A stretch of 11,042 nucleotides of DNA from an uncultured Erysipelotrichaceae bacterium. GTDB taxonomy: Bacteria > Bacillota_I > Bacilli_A > RFN20 > CAG-826. The notes beneath the pieces are model-generated. The model was not told the DNA's origin and made no database searches. It saw only the letters and a list, made by a program, of their open reading frames with translations. The translations under genes were made by a program, and so were the position numbers. The stretch lies in NCBI GenBank assembly GCA_947303755.1, contig CAMYZF010000037.1:1-11042 (forward strand). The letters are read 5' to 3'. Every line of letters starts with the position of its first letter. The stretch's first letter is position 1. Shown here in pieces: positions 1 through 7,500 of this stretch.

Positions 1-198
1 AAACAACTCGAAGCTAAAAAACTTGGCGATGAAGAAGCATCTGAGATGGATGATGATTTCTTAGAAGCCTTAGAATATGGCATGCCACCTTGTGGCGGTA
101 TCGGAATCGGTATTGACCGTTTGGTTATGCTTATGACTAATCAACAATCGGTTAGAGAAGTTATTCTCTTCCCATGTATGAGAGATCAAAACAAATAA
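1..198 (+). CDS. lysS: Lysyl-tRNA synthetase, class II (3' end only)
   Basis: The last 65 codons of a gene that begins before the window, ending in TAA. The translated piece contains GMPPCGGIGIGIDRLVMLMT followed by SVREVILFP, which is motif 3 of class II lysyl-tRNA synthetases: the arginine in GIDRL contacts ATP, and the tail closes the catalytic domain. The enzyme charges tRNA-Lys with lysine in the cytoplasm. The acidic stretch before motif 3 (DEEASEMDDDFLEALEYG) is also typical of LysRS. There is no terminator after the stop, and the next gene starts within about 20 bases, so lysS is probably co-transcribed with the two membrane-protein genes downstream. The family is clear; class II LysRS is preferred over AspRS/AsnRS because of the GGIGIGIDRLVMLMT and REVILFP wording. 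Confidence 0.93.
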   Translation, partial: KQLEAKKLGDEEASEMDDDFLEALEYGMPPCGGIGIGIDRLVMLMTNQQSVREVILFPCMRDQNK

Positions 199-215
199 AT
201 TTATTTAGAAAAGTT

Positions 216-725
216 ATGGAAGGTGAATTTAACAATATCAGTACAAATAACACCAACATAACTTTTTCAGTTGCGACAAACAACATTGCGACAAGTGATG
301 AAACAAGCGCCGATCCAATTTATCAAAGACAGTTAGGTACAAACTACTCAAAGGCAAAAAAGGTTTCAAAAGCAGTAATCATAAGTGGTTTAGCCTTAAC
401 TATTACCGCTGTCGCAATTTCAGGCGGAACTTTAATACGAAATGTTTTTGTTCCTAATCCGCCTTCTGTTGTTGATCCAACCTTTATGATTAGTGAAGGT
501 ACACTTTCCTATTCATTTAGAATTGAAAATAAATTGGATTATGTCGCTACTTACTATATCGACATTAACGGAACTAACGTTATCAAAGAAGCTTGTCGTG
601 AACAAAAAGAATACACAGGCGAATATTCGCCGGTAGAGGTTGGATCGAGATGTAAATTTTACGTCACTTTCACTAATTCGCTTGATTATGTGAAGACAAT
701 CTATTCAACCGAAATTATCGCATAA
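216..725 (+). CDS. Small one-pass membrane protein with an extracellular beta-rich domain, unknown function
   Basis: A 169-residue protein I do not recognise as a named family. Residues 1-50 are polar and Asn/Thr-rich and probably cytoplasmic. Residues 53-74 form one hydrophobic helix (AVIISGLALTITAVAISGG) preceded by KAKKVSK. Residues 80-169 are beta-rich and look like an Ig- or Fn3-like sandwich. Cys127 and Cys146 could form a disulphide outside the cell. Two similar strands, NKLDYVATYY and NSLDYVKTIY, sit near the start and end of that domain. The start at 216 is preferred because a weak purine stretch (AGAAAAG, 207-213) precedes it. An in-frame ATG at 174 would overlap lysS by 25 bases and has no ribosome binding site. 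It ends 15 bases before the MscS gene with no terminator between, suggesting a shared transcript. Function unknown. Confidence 0.7.
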   Translation: MEGEFNNISTNNTNITFSVATNNIATSDETSADPIYQRQLGTNYSKAKKVSKAVIISGLALTITAVAISGGTLIRNVFVPNPPSVVDPTFMISEGTLSYSFRIENKLDYVATYYIDINGTNVIKEACREQKEYTGEYSPVEVGSRCKFYVTFTNSLDYVKTIYSTEIIA

Positions 726-726
726 A

Positions 727-733
727 AAAGGAG
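727..733 (+). promoter_or_regulatory. Shine-Dalgarno site of the MscS-family gene
   Basis: AAAGGAG lies 7 bases before the ATG at 741, directly after the stop of the upstream gene. It is a near-perfect ribosome binding site and fixes the start. Confidence 0.85.
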
Positions 734-740
734 AATAAAT

Positions 741-1874
741 ATGGCAACAGAAAAGAAACAAAATTGGTGGACAAGAAAAACATTAGTAGGGCAAATATGT
801 TTTATTTTAGCCGCAATTCTTGCATTAATTTGTGTTTTGGCAGTTATTGCAATTGCGAACATTAGACCAATTTTAGGAGACGAAATTGGAGATTCAATTT
901 ATGGAGTGGGTGTTCCAAATGGTTGGGTTGCTATGGGCCGCGCGATGGCTGCTAGCGTTATACCATGGATTCTCACTGGAATAATTGTTTTCATTACGTT
1001 CCTAATCATTTTTATTTCCAATTTCATCACCCATTTGTTTGATCATGGCACAAGAAAAGCCAAGACAGTTTCTTCTTTGGTTCGTTCACTTATTAAATAC
1101 ATCACTATTATCGCCGCAATTTGTTTCATTTTAATTGCTTGGGGTGTTGATGTAGTTGGCATTGTTGCAGGCGTTGGAGTGTTAACTCTTATCATTGGTT
1201 TAGGATGTCAATCACTTATCCAAGATGTTATATCTGGTTTGTTTATCGTTTTTGATGATTATTTTGCTTCTGGAGATATGGTTATCATCGATGGTTTTAG
1301 AGGCACTATTGTTGAAGTTGGATTAAAATCCACCAAACTCCAAGACTTTGGAGGCAACATTAAATCAATCACCAATAGTTCAATTACTACGGTCGTTAAC
1401 ATGTCTAGATTAAGAAGCGTTTGCACAATTAAACTTTCCGTTTCATATAATGAAGATATTGAAAGAGTTGAGGCCTTAATTGTTAAAGAATGCGAAAAAT
1501 TACCAACGAAAATTCCTAATATCGTTGAAGGACCTTACTATAAAGGCATTGACGCTATAACGTCTTCCTCTGTTGATCTTTTAGTGTTGGCATTTACAAC
1601 CGAAGATAATCGTTTCCAAGTTACGAGAGATTTGAATCGTGAATTCTATTTGTTATTTAAACGTCACAACGTTCAAATTCCATTTACACAAATCACCGTT
1701 AATCCTCAAGATGAAAAAGAACGCAAAAAAGCTAGCGAAGAACAAATTGAAGTTGCTACTAGAACGCAAAATTTACTTCGTGGAATTGAAGGTAAAGCCC
1801 CGAAGAAAAAACGTTCCTTTAAAGCTACGACTAAAGAAGCGCTTGCAAAGACAAGGCAAGAGATGGCTGACTAA
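741..1874 (+). CDS. MscS-family small-conductance mechanosensitive ion channel
   Basis: A 377-residue membrane channel that would open under membrane tension and release solutes on osmotic downshock. Hydrophobic segments lie at about 17-40, 71-97 and 118-136. The pore-lining helix follows at about 138-170 and is Gly/Ala-rich (GIVAGVGVLTLIIGLG, then CQSLIQDVISGLFIVFDDYF). The beta domain follows with the family pattern SGDMVIIDGFRGTIVEVGLKST and then GGNIKSITNSSI. Residues about 225-325 form the alpha/beta cytoplasmic vestibule. The end (about 326-377) is a Lys/Glu-rich tail absent from E. coli MscS, which has 286 residues. The gene follows the small membrane protein by 15 bases and is closed by the terminator at 1886, so it is probably the last gene of a lysS-headed unit. 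The family assignment is firm; ion preference and subtype cannot be read from the sequence. Confidence 0.92.
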   Translation: MATEKKQNWWTRKTLVGQICFILAAILALICVLAVIAIANIRPILGDEIGDSIYGVGVPNGWVAMGRAMAASVIPWILTGIIVFITFLIIFISNFITHLFDHGTRKAKTVSSLVRSLIKYITIIAAICFILIAWGVDVVGIVAGVGVLTLIIGLGCQSLIQDVISGLFIVFDDYFASGDMVIIDGFRGTIVEVGLKSTKLQDFGGNIKSITNSSITTVVNMSRLRSVCTIKLSVSYNEDIERVEALIVKECEKLPTKIPNIVEGPYYKGIDAITSSSVDLLVLAFTTEDNRFQVTRDLNREFYLLFKRHNVQIPFTQITVNPQDEKERKKASEEQIEVATRTQNLLRGIEGKAPKKKRSFKATTKEALAKTRQEMAD

Positions 1875-1885
1875 AAATAAAATAT

Positions 1886-1911
1886 GGACACACTGTGTCC
1901 TTATTTTTTTA
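1886..1911 (+). terminator. Rho-independent terminator after the MscS gene
   Basis: A 6-bp stem GGACAC/GTGTCC with loop ACT, followed by TTATTTTTTT. It starts 12 bases after the stop codon and separates the lysS-MscS unit from the glmM unit. Confidence 0.85.
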
Positions 1912-1939
1912 TCAATCTAACCAGGTATGTAAAACAAAG

Positions 1940-1992
1940 TTGACATCATTATCTTCATTTTTATTGACATCAATATATCCTTAATTTATATT
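1940..1992 (+). promoter_or_regulatory. glmM-unit promoter with tandem TTGACATCA sites
   Basis: A sigma-A-type promoter: -35 TTGACA (1964-1969), 17-bp spacer, -10 TATATT (1987-1992). The -35 box lies inside ATTGA-CA-TCAAT (1963-1974), a 5-bp dyad with a 2-bp centre. A second copy of TTGACATCA lies at 1940-1948, exactly 24 bp upstream, and keeps the TGA-CA-TCA core. The spacing puts both sites on nearly the same helix face only approximately (24 bp is about 2.3 turns). The promoter is seen directly. The idea that the two dyads are operators for the HTH domain encoded just downstream is inference. The 9-mer also occurs by chance on the other strand inside two coding regions (near 8198 and 9480), so the repeat alone is not proof. 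Confidence 0.7.
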
Positions 1993-2020
1993 TTTTCTCA
2001 CTCGCACAAAGGAGAAAATT

Positions 2021-3658
2021 ATGACAATAGGTGAAAAAATCACCCATTTGCGTATCGCGAATGGTATCTCACAAGAGAAATTAGCAGAAATGCTTAATGT
2101 CTCACGTCAATCAATTTCAAAATGGGAAAGCGACGAATCACTTCCACAAATTGATAAGATTGTTGAATTCTGTACATTATTCAAAGTCTCTACTGATGAA
2201 TTGCTTCACGACAATATAGTTATTCATCGTGGCAAGAATCTTGTTCCAAGCATTGGAGAAGATATCAAAACCAAATATTTTGGCACCGATGGTTTTAGAG
2301 GCGAAGTCAACAAAGTTTTAACTGCTGATCACGCATATAAGATCGGTAGATTCTTAGGTTGGTTCTTCTCCAATCCAAAATATTCACTTCAAAAACCAGG
2401 CTATCGTCCAAAAATTGTCATTGGTAAAGATACTAGAAGATCAAGCTATATGCTTGAATATGCTGTTTCAGCTGGCTTAGCTGCTTCAGGCGCGGATGTG
2501 TATTTATTACACGTAACAACCACACCTAGCGTTTCTTATATTACAAGAATGGACTGCTTTGATTGCGGTATTATGATTACTGCATCTCATAACCCATTCT
2601 ATGATAACGGTATTAAAGTCATTAATTACAATGGCGAAAAACTCGAAGACTCAGTTGCAGTCTTAATTGAAGCCTACCTTGATGGTGACTTAAAGAAACT
2701 TGGAGTCGAAGGTGATGATTTACCACTCGCAAGTAGAGATAACGTTGGTGTTATCATCGATTACTCGAGTGGTAGAAATAGATACATCGCTTATCTTATT
2801 TCACTTGTGAAACATTCACTCAAAGACTTCAAGATTGGTTTAGACTGCGCGAATGGTGCGTCTTGGATGATTGCGAAATCTGTCTTTGATGCCTTAGGCG
2901 CTCAAACACATGTCATTAACAACAATCCTAATGGAGTTAACATTAACTTAGATGCCGGATCAACTCACATTGAAAAGTTCTGCAAATACGTTAAAGATAA
3001 TAAACTCGATTTAGGCTTTGCCTTCGATGGTGATACTGATAGATGTATCGCTGTTGATGAAAACGGCAAAGAAGTCGATGGCGACAAGATCATGTATATG
3101 CTTGCTAACAAGCTTAAAGCCGAAGGCTCACTTGAAGGCGATACAGTTGTCGCAACCATCATGTCTAACTCCGGCTTAGAAAAAGCTCTTAAAGGCATTG
3201 GTTGTAAACTTGTTAGAACCAAAGTGGGCGATAGATTCGTTTACGAAAGAATGCAAAAAGATAACTTCTCTTTAGGCGGAGAACAATCCGGCCACATCAT
3301 CATGAAGAAATACGCCACCACGGGTGATGGTATTTTAACTGCTTTAATGGTTACTGAAGAAGTTGCAGAAAGAAAGACATCTTTATCTAAACTTGTCGCT
3401 CCAGTTAAACTTCTTCCACAAAAGACTGTCAATGTTCGCGTTACAAACAAAGCTGATACTTTAGATGATGTTCAAGTTAGAGCAAAATACGATGAATGCA
3501 ATAAAGAAATTGGTGATAACGGTAGAGTCTTACTTAGACAAAGTGGAACCGAACCAGTTGTTCGTATTATGGCGGAATGCGTCAGCTTAGAAGAATGTGA
3601 TAAATACATCAAAAAGATTTATGACGTCATCAAGAAAAGAGGCTACGTCTGTGAATAA
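2021..3658 (+). CDS. glmM: Fusion of XRE-type helix-turn-helix domain and phosphoglucosamine mutase
   Basis: 545 residues. Residues 4-62 are an XRE/HTH_3 domain (ITHLRIANGISQEKLAEML, then NVSRQSISKWESDESLPQID, then STDELLHD). After a linker of about 20 residues, residues 85-545 are a full-length GlmM, which interconverts glucosamine-6-phosphate and glucosamine-1-phosphate for UDP-GlcNAc and peptidoglycan. All four catalytic signatures are present: the phosphoserine loop ITASHNPFYDNGIK (Ser189), the metal loop DGDTDRC (Asp336, 338, 340), the sugar loop GGEQSGH (419-425) and the phosphate loop RQSGTEP (506-512). GEQSGH and FYDNGIK favour GlmM over other phosphohexomutases. The start at 2021 follows AAAGGAG (2008-2014). 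No in-frame ATG, GTG or TTG exists between the HTH and the KYFGTDG start of the mutase, so a separate mutase start is unlikely. The 3' end overlaps the next gene by 8 bases. The fusion is seen directly; autoregulation is inference. Confidence 0.93.
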   Translation: MTIGEKITHLRIANGISQEKLAEMLNVSRQSISKWESDESLPQIDKIVEFCTLFKVSTDELLHDNIVIHRGKNLVPSIGEDIKTKYFGTDGFRGEVNKVLTADHAYKIGRFLGWFFSNPKYSLQKPGYRPKIVIGKDTRRSSYMLEYAVSAGLAASGADVYLLHVTTTPSVSYITRMDCFDCGIMITASHNPFYDNGIKVINYNGEKLEDSVAVLIEAYLDGDLKKLGVEGDDLPLASRDNVGVIIDYSSGRNRYIAYLISLVKHSLKDFKIGLDCANGASWMIAKSVFDALGAQTHVINNNPNGVNINLDAGSTHIEKFCKYVKDNKLDLGFAFDGDTDRCIAVDENGKEVDGDKIMYMLANKLKAEGSLEGDTVVATIMSNSGLEKALKGIGCKLVRTKVGDRFVYERMQKDNFSLGGEQSGHIIMKKYATTGDGILTALMVTEEVAERKTSLSKLVAPVKLLPQKTVNVRVTNKADTLDDVQVRAKYDECNKEIGDNGRVLLRQSGTEPVVRIMAECVSLEECDKYIKKIYDVIKKRGYVCE

Positions 3659-4316
3659 ACTTAATATCAAAACCAAGGAACTTTTCGAGAATGTTCCAAG
3701 CTATTTAAAACCATACTTTGATGCGGCGGAATATCCATGGGAAATTCTTCCAAAAATCAAAGAAATCGTTGCAAATCTCCTACAAAATCCTCTTGAAGGC
3801 TACACATTTTTATCAGAGGGAGTGCTTGTTGGAAAAGATGTTAAGATTGCCAAAACTGCGACGATTGTGGCGCCCGCAATTATCGGTCACGGAACTGAGA
3901 TTAGACCAGGCGCATTCATCCGCGGAAATGTCATCGTTGGTGAAAAATGTGTTGTTGGTAATTCATCCGAATTTAAAAACTGTATCCTCTTAGATTCGGT
4001 CCAATGTCCACATTACAATTATGTTGGCGATTCGATTCTTGGCTATAAAGCTCACACTGGCGCCGGAACTGTCTGTTCAAATTTAAAAAGCGATGGCAAA
4101 AATATTGTTGTCCATGGCGATAAAGAATACGAAACCGGTTTAAGAAAGATTGGTGCAATCGTCGGTGATTATGGTGATTGCGGCTGCAATGCCGTTCTTA
4201 ATCCAGGAACAATTGTCGGTAAGCACACTCAAGTTTATCCATTAACTAGAGCAAGAGGTGTTTATCCAGAAAATAGCATCGTCAAAGACACCTACGTCGT
4301 CGTTGATAAAAAATAA
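3651..4316 (+). CDS. Left-handed beta-helix acyltransferase, GlmU C-terminal-domain-like
   Basis: 221 residues, GTG start. The GTG at 3651 is chosen because AAGAGG (3637-3642) sits 8 bases before it and the gene then overlaps glmM by only 8 bases, implying translational coupling. Residues 1-45 are helical. From about 50 onward, hexapeptide repeats (VGKDVK, IGHGTE, VGEKCV and similar) indicate a left-handed beta-helix. The body aligns by eye with the acetyltransferase half of GlmU: RPGA (85-88), VGNSSEFKN, then HYNYVGD with His121 in the place of the GlmU catalytic histidine (HLTYLGD), and GAGT. GlmU's N-terminal uridylyltransferase domain is missing. It likely acetylates glucosamine-1-phosphate made by the neighbouring GlmM, but it could act on another sugar phosphate. 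Similar short proteins are often labelled UDP-GlcNAc pyrophosphorylase, which this fold alone would not support. Confidence 0.78.
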   Translation: MNKLNIKTKELFENVPSYLKPYFDAAEYPWEILPKIKEIVANLLQNPLEGYTFLSEGVLVGKDVKIAKTATIVAPAIIGHGTEIRPGAFIRGNVIVGEKCVVGNSSEFKNCILLDSVQCPHYNYVGDSILGYKAHTGAGTVCSNLKSDGKNIVVHGDKEYETGLRKIGAIVGDYGDCGCNAVLNPGTIVGKHTQVYPLTRARGVYPENSIVKDTYVVVDKK

Positions 4317-4324
4317 GTAAATTT

Positions 4325-4366
4325 AACCCACTCTCAAAATGATAGAAAAATTGAGTGGGTTTTATT
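4325..4366 (+). terminator. Terminator of the glmM-acyltransferase unit
   Basis: A 9-bp stem AACCCACTC (4325-4333) / GAGTGGGTT (4353-4361) with a 19-base A-rich loop, followed by a short T-rich run. It starts 8 bases after the stop codon. The large loop and brief T run make it less canonical than the others in the window. Confidence 0.75.
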
Positions 4367-4386
4367 CTGCAAATTTTTCGATTTTC

Positions 4387-4408
4387 TTATTATATTTAAA
4401 TATAATAA
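4387..4408. promoter_or_regulatory. Perfect 22-bp AT-only palindrome upstream of the C11 protease gene
   Basis: Two 11-base half sites, TTATTATATTT and its exact complement, abut with no spacer. It lies about 70 bp before the proposed promoter of the protease gene. It could be an operator, or a chance product of AT-rich DNA. It contains TATAAT (4401-4406), but I see no good -35 box for that hexamer. Confidence 0.4.
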
Positions 4409-4451
4409 TAACCATATTTGCATTTTGGCGAGCGTACATGTGAAAAAAACA

Positions 4452-4481
4452 CTTACACGAAATAATAATAAATGCTATTAT
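4452..4481 (+). promoter_or_regulatory. Candidate extended -10 promoter of the C11 protease gene
   Basis: -35-like CTTACA (4452-4457), 18-bp spacer, -10 TATTAT (4476-4481) preceded by TGC, which gives an extended -10 (TGnTATTAT). Transcription would begin near 4488. That would place the upstream in-frame ATG at 4472 outside the message and supports the ATG at 4526. Confidence 0.5.
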
Positions 4482-4486
4482 GCATA

Positions 4487-4506
4487 ATTCCCTTAAATGA
4501 GGGAAT
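4487..4506 (+). promoter_or_regulatory. 5' leader hairpin before the C11 protease start
   Basis: A perfect 7-bp inverted repeat ATTCCCT / AGGGAAT with loop TAAATG. The right arm carries AGGGA, the only Shine-Dalgarno-like sequence upstream of the start, but it is about 20 bases from the ATG at 4526, too far for normal use. There is no T run, so it is not a terminator. It may stabilise the 5' end or affect translation. Confidence 0.45.
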
Positions 4507-4525
4507 AATAAATTGTCGTTATAAA

Positions 4526-7500
4526 ATGAAAACAGAAGTTCAGAAAAGACGTCGCTTTAGAATATACTCTGCAATTGTAGGGTTCTTTTCCTTACTTTTA
4601 GCGGTAGGAATTGCGACATCCAATATTAATTTTAAATCAGGCTTGCTTGTTAGGGCTGCCAATCAAGCTGATTACTCAATTACGCTTGATTCATCAAACA
4701 AGGTTACCTCTGCTGGTGATCATGTTCAAAAAACCAAAATCGGAAACGATGTCACTTTTACATACACCGGAATTACAAATTCAACTTCAGGACACGTTAC
4801 CTTTAATGCTGGTGGCACATTAGTTAACAAAGATCACATCCGTTCTATTCAATCTATTACTGCGACATTTAATACGACTGATGCTTTAAAATTCAAAGTT
4901 TCTTTTGACGGTTCAACCACTGGCGGTGAAACCGTTATGGAATCAGGAAAAATTTATGAACTAAGTTCAAATCCTTATTATTTACATCTATCTGCCACAT
5001 CATCAGTTACTTTACAAAGTTTAGTCATTAAATATTCATGTACTGAAAATCCTGATGCACATGAAGGCGAAGAAACTGGCGATAGCTTGTTAGGTGTTAT
5101 TGATTTCTGGGATTCCAGTAACGCTGGTGACACCGGAACATCTACACTCGTTAATGCCTCTTATGTCCAAGAACATTGCTACGACAGCGACGATACTTCT
5201 ACGAGAGAATCAGCAAATTTTGTTACCGCAGTTTCTGCTTCATACACATATCAGAAGAGATATGGTGGAATTGGTTTGAGCTCCGGAAACAACGCAGCAA
5301 CTTTAACCATTTCGTTAGCAACAAGCGCTTATCCAAGCAGCGTTGTTGTTGTTGCAGGTTCGCAATCTCCAACCAAGACCTTAACCCTTAACAGTGTTGG
5401 TAAGAGCGTCTCTGCTAACTGTTCTGGTATTACAGCATTGAATAGCACTTATACCAATGAATTAACTTGGGAATTTGCTACTGAGCCTTCAACCTTGACA
5501 TTCACGGCGGTTAAATCATCTAAACTCGCCATATATAGAATCTATTTATATGGTGAAGCTGGCGCGACAATTGAACCACCAGAGGAATCAATTATTGGAT
5601 TCACCGCAAACGATTCGAACGCAAGCGGCTACTATAACGATGATATCTTTGATACCGCTAACGGATTGGTCGTTAAAGCTCAAAAGACCGGCGGCACAGA
5701 AGTTACCTTAACCAAAGGTGGAGATGACGGTTATTCATACGTCGTTAAAAATAGTGCTGAGCAAACTATCAATACTGCTCAACCATTTGGAAGCGAAGGT
5801 ATTTATACCTTAATCGTTTCATACAAGAACTTCATTCCTGTTGAAATTCAACTCACCGTTGGATTCCGTGTTGCTTTGACCGGCATCGAAGTTATTAGCA
5901 CAAATACAATCTTCAATACTGCTCAAAAATTATCTGATTACACAAGTGGCATCTCTGTTAACCTAACCTATAACCAAGCGAGCGAAAACGAACAAGGCGT
6001 TGCCTATTCTAGCTTTGCTTCTAAAGGTTTAACAATGACACTTATTAATTCAAGCAGTGTCGATTATTCAATTACATCCTTATTTGGTACCGCAGGTACA
6101 TGGACAATTAAAGTTGCATCAAGTTCAAATCCATCTGTCTTCGGCACATTAAATATTACTGTTAACGCAATTCCGGTCACCGCAATTAGTGTTACAGGAT
6201 CATCGGCGACAGTTGAAGAAGATTCAACACTTCAACTTACCGCTTCTGTCACTCCAAACAACGCGACAACTCAAACAGTTACTTGGTCAAGTAACCACGA
6301 AAGCATCGCAACAGTTAATACTAATGGTTTAGTCACAGGCGTTAGCACAGGTGAAGCCCGCATTACTGCTACTGCAACTGATGGCTCTGCTGTATACGGT
6401 TACATCGATATAACAGTTACGGCTAAACCGGCTCAATCTGATTTCGATGCTGAAATGACAGCCGGAAGTAACTCTATGGCTGTTACAGTAAGTGGAGCTG
6501 ATGGCGTTAAAGTTGGTACATCTAAAGCTAGTGGTAGTATGACAATTACTGTCGGCGCTGGCGCAACAAGATTATCCTTCTACGCTGCTGGTTGGAATGG
6601 CACAAGTACCGTTATCAATTTAAGCGGTGCAACCGTTGGAACCTCATCATTCAGCTTAACTGCTGATTCTGGAATTTCTGGCTCTGGTAGTGCTTATACT
6701 CTTTCCGGAACTGAATCAGATTATTATTACGAGACAACATTATCTGGCATCACTAGTGAAACAGATATCACAGTTTCCGCTTCCACTCGTTTCGCACTTT
6801 GGAAAGCAAAATATTATACAACTGCAGTTGATCCTGTTTATCCAACATCAATTTCATTAACTGCTGGTTCTAATAGTGTCGCTATCGGCGGAACAACGTC
6901 TGTTGAAGTTAGCTATACTCCGTCCGATACAAACGTTAAGAATGTCTCGTTCTCATCGAATGCAACTAGCGTCGCTACAGTTAGTAGTGAAGGTATTATT
7001 ACTGGCGTCGCTGCTGGTAGTGCTCGTATCACTGCGACTGCAGAAGCTATCAATAGTGGTTCGGTCAGTGCATACATTGATATTACAGTTACCGCTATTG
7101 ATGTAAACAGTATCTCTTTGAGCCCAAGTTCAGCCAGCTTAACAGTTGGTGATACTCAACAATTGACTGCAACGATTTCACCGTCCAACGCGACAAACAA
7201 AAATGTTAACTGGACATCTGATACAACAAGCGTCGCAACAGTTTCAAGTTCAGGTTTAGTCACTGCAATAGCTGCAGGAACTGCAACAATTACCGCTACT
7301 TCTGCTGCTGATAGCAGCAAGAAAGCAACTTGTACCGTTACTGTCACTGCTAGTGGCGGTTCTGGCGGACAAGGCGGTGGTGAAGAAACAACCACTTATC
7401 AATTTACAAGTAAATCATGGGGTGCAACTCCTGCTAACTGGACATCTGGAAAAGATGGAAACGGCTATTCAAATAGCGGTGTTCAAGTTACATCAGCCTA

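Noticed and set aside
174..215. Upstream start for the small membrane protein
   Set aside because: It would overlap lysS by 25 bases, has no Shine-Dalgarno sequence, and the added residues look like a shadow of the lysS end.
1639..1920. Lys-rich frame at the 3' end of the MscS gene
   Set aside because: It is out of frame with the conserved channel, has no ribosome binding site and runs through the terminator.
2965..3450. Antisense open frames within glmM
   Set aside because: They lie opposite an intact, strongly conserved enzyme gene, lack ribosome binding sites and give low-complexity Ser/Leu-rich products.
4472..4525. Upstream ATG for the C11 protease
   Set aside because: It lies upstream of the predicted transcription start, has no ribosome binding site, and would put 18 unusual residues in front of a standard signal peptide.
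6170..7353. Tandem DNA repeats in the protease gene
   Set aside because: The similarity is at the level of Big_2 protein repeats with diverged codons, not recent exact DNA duplication, so it is described within the gene instead.
7156..7395. Antisense open frame within the Big_2 region
   Set aside because: It is a Val/Ala-rich product of the repetitive Ser/Thr codons on the other strand, with no start signals.
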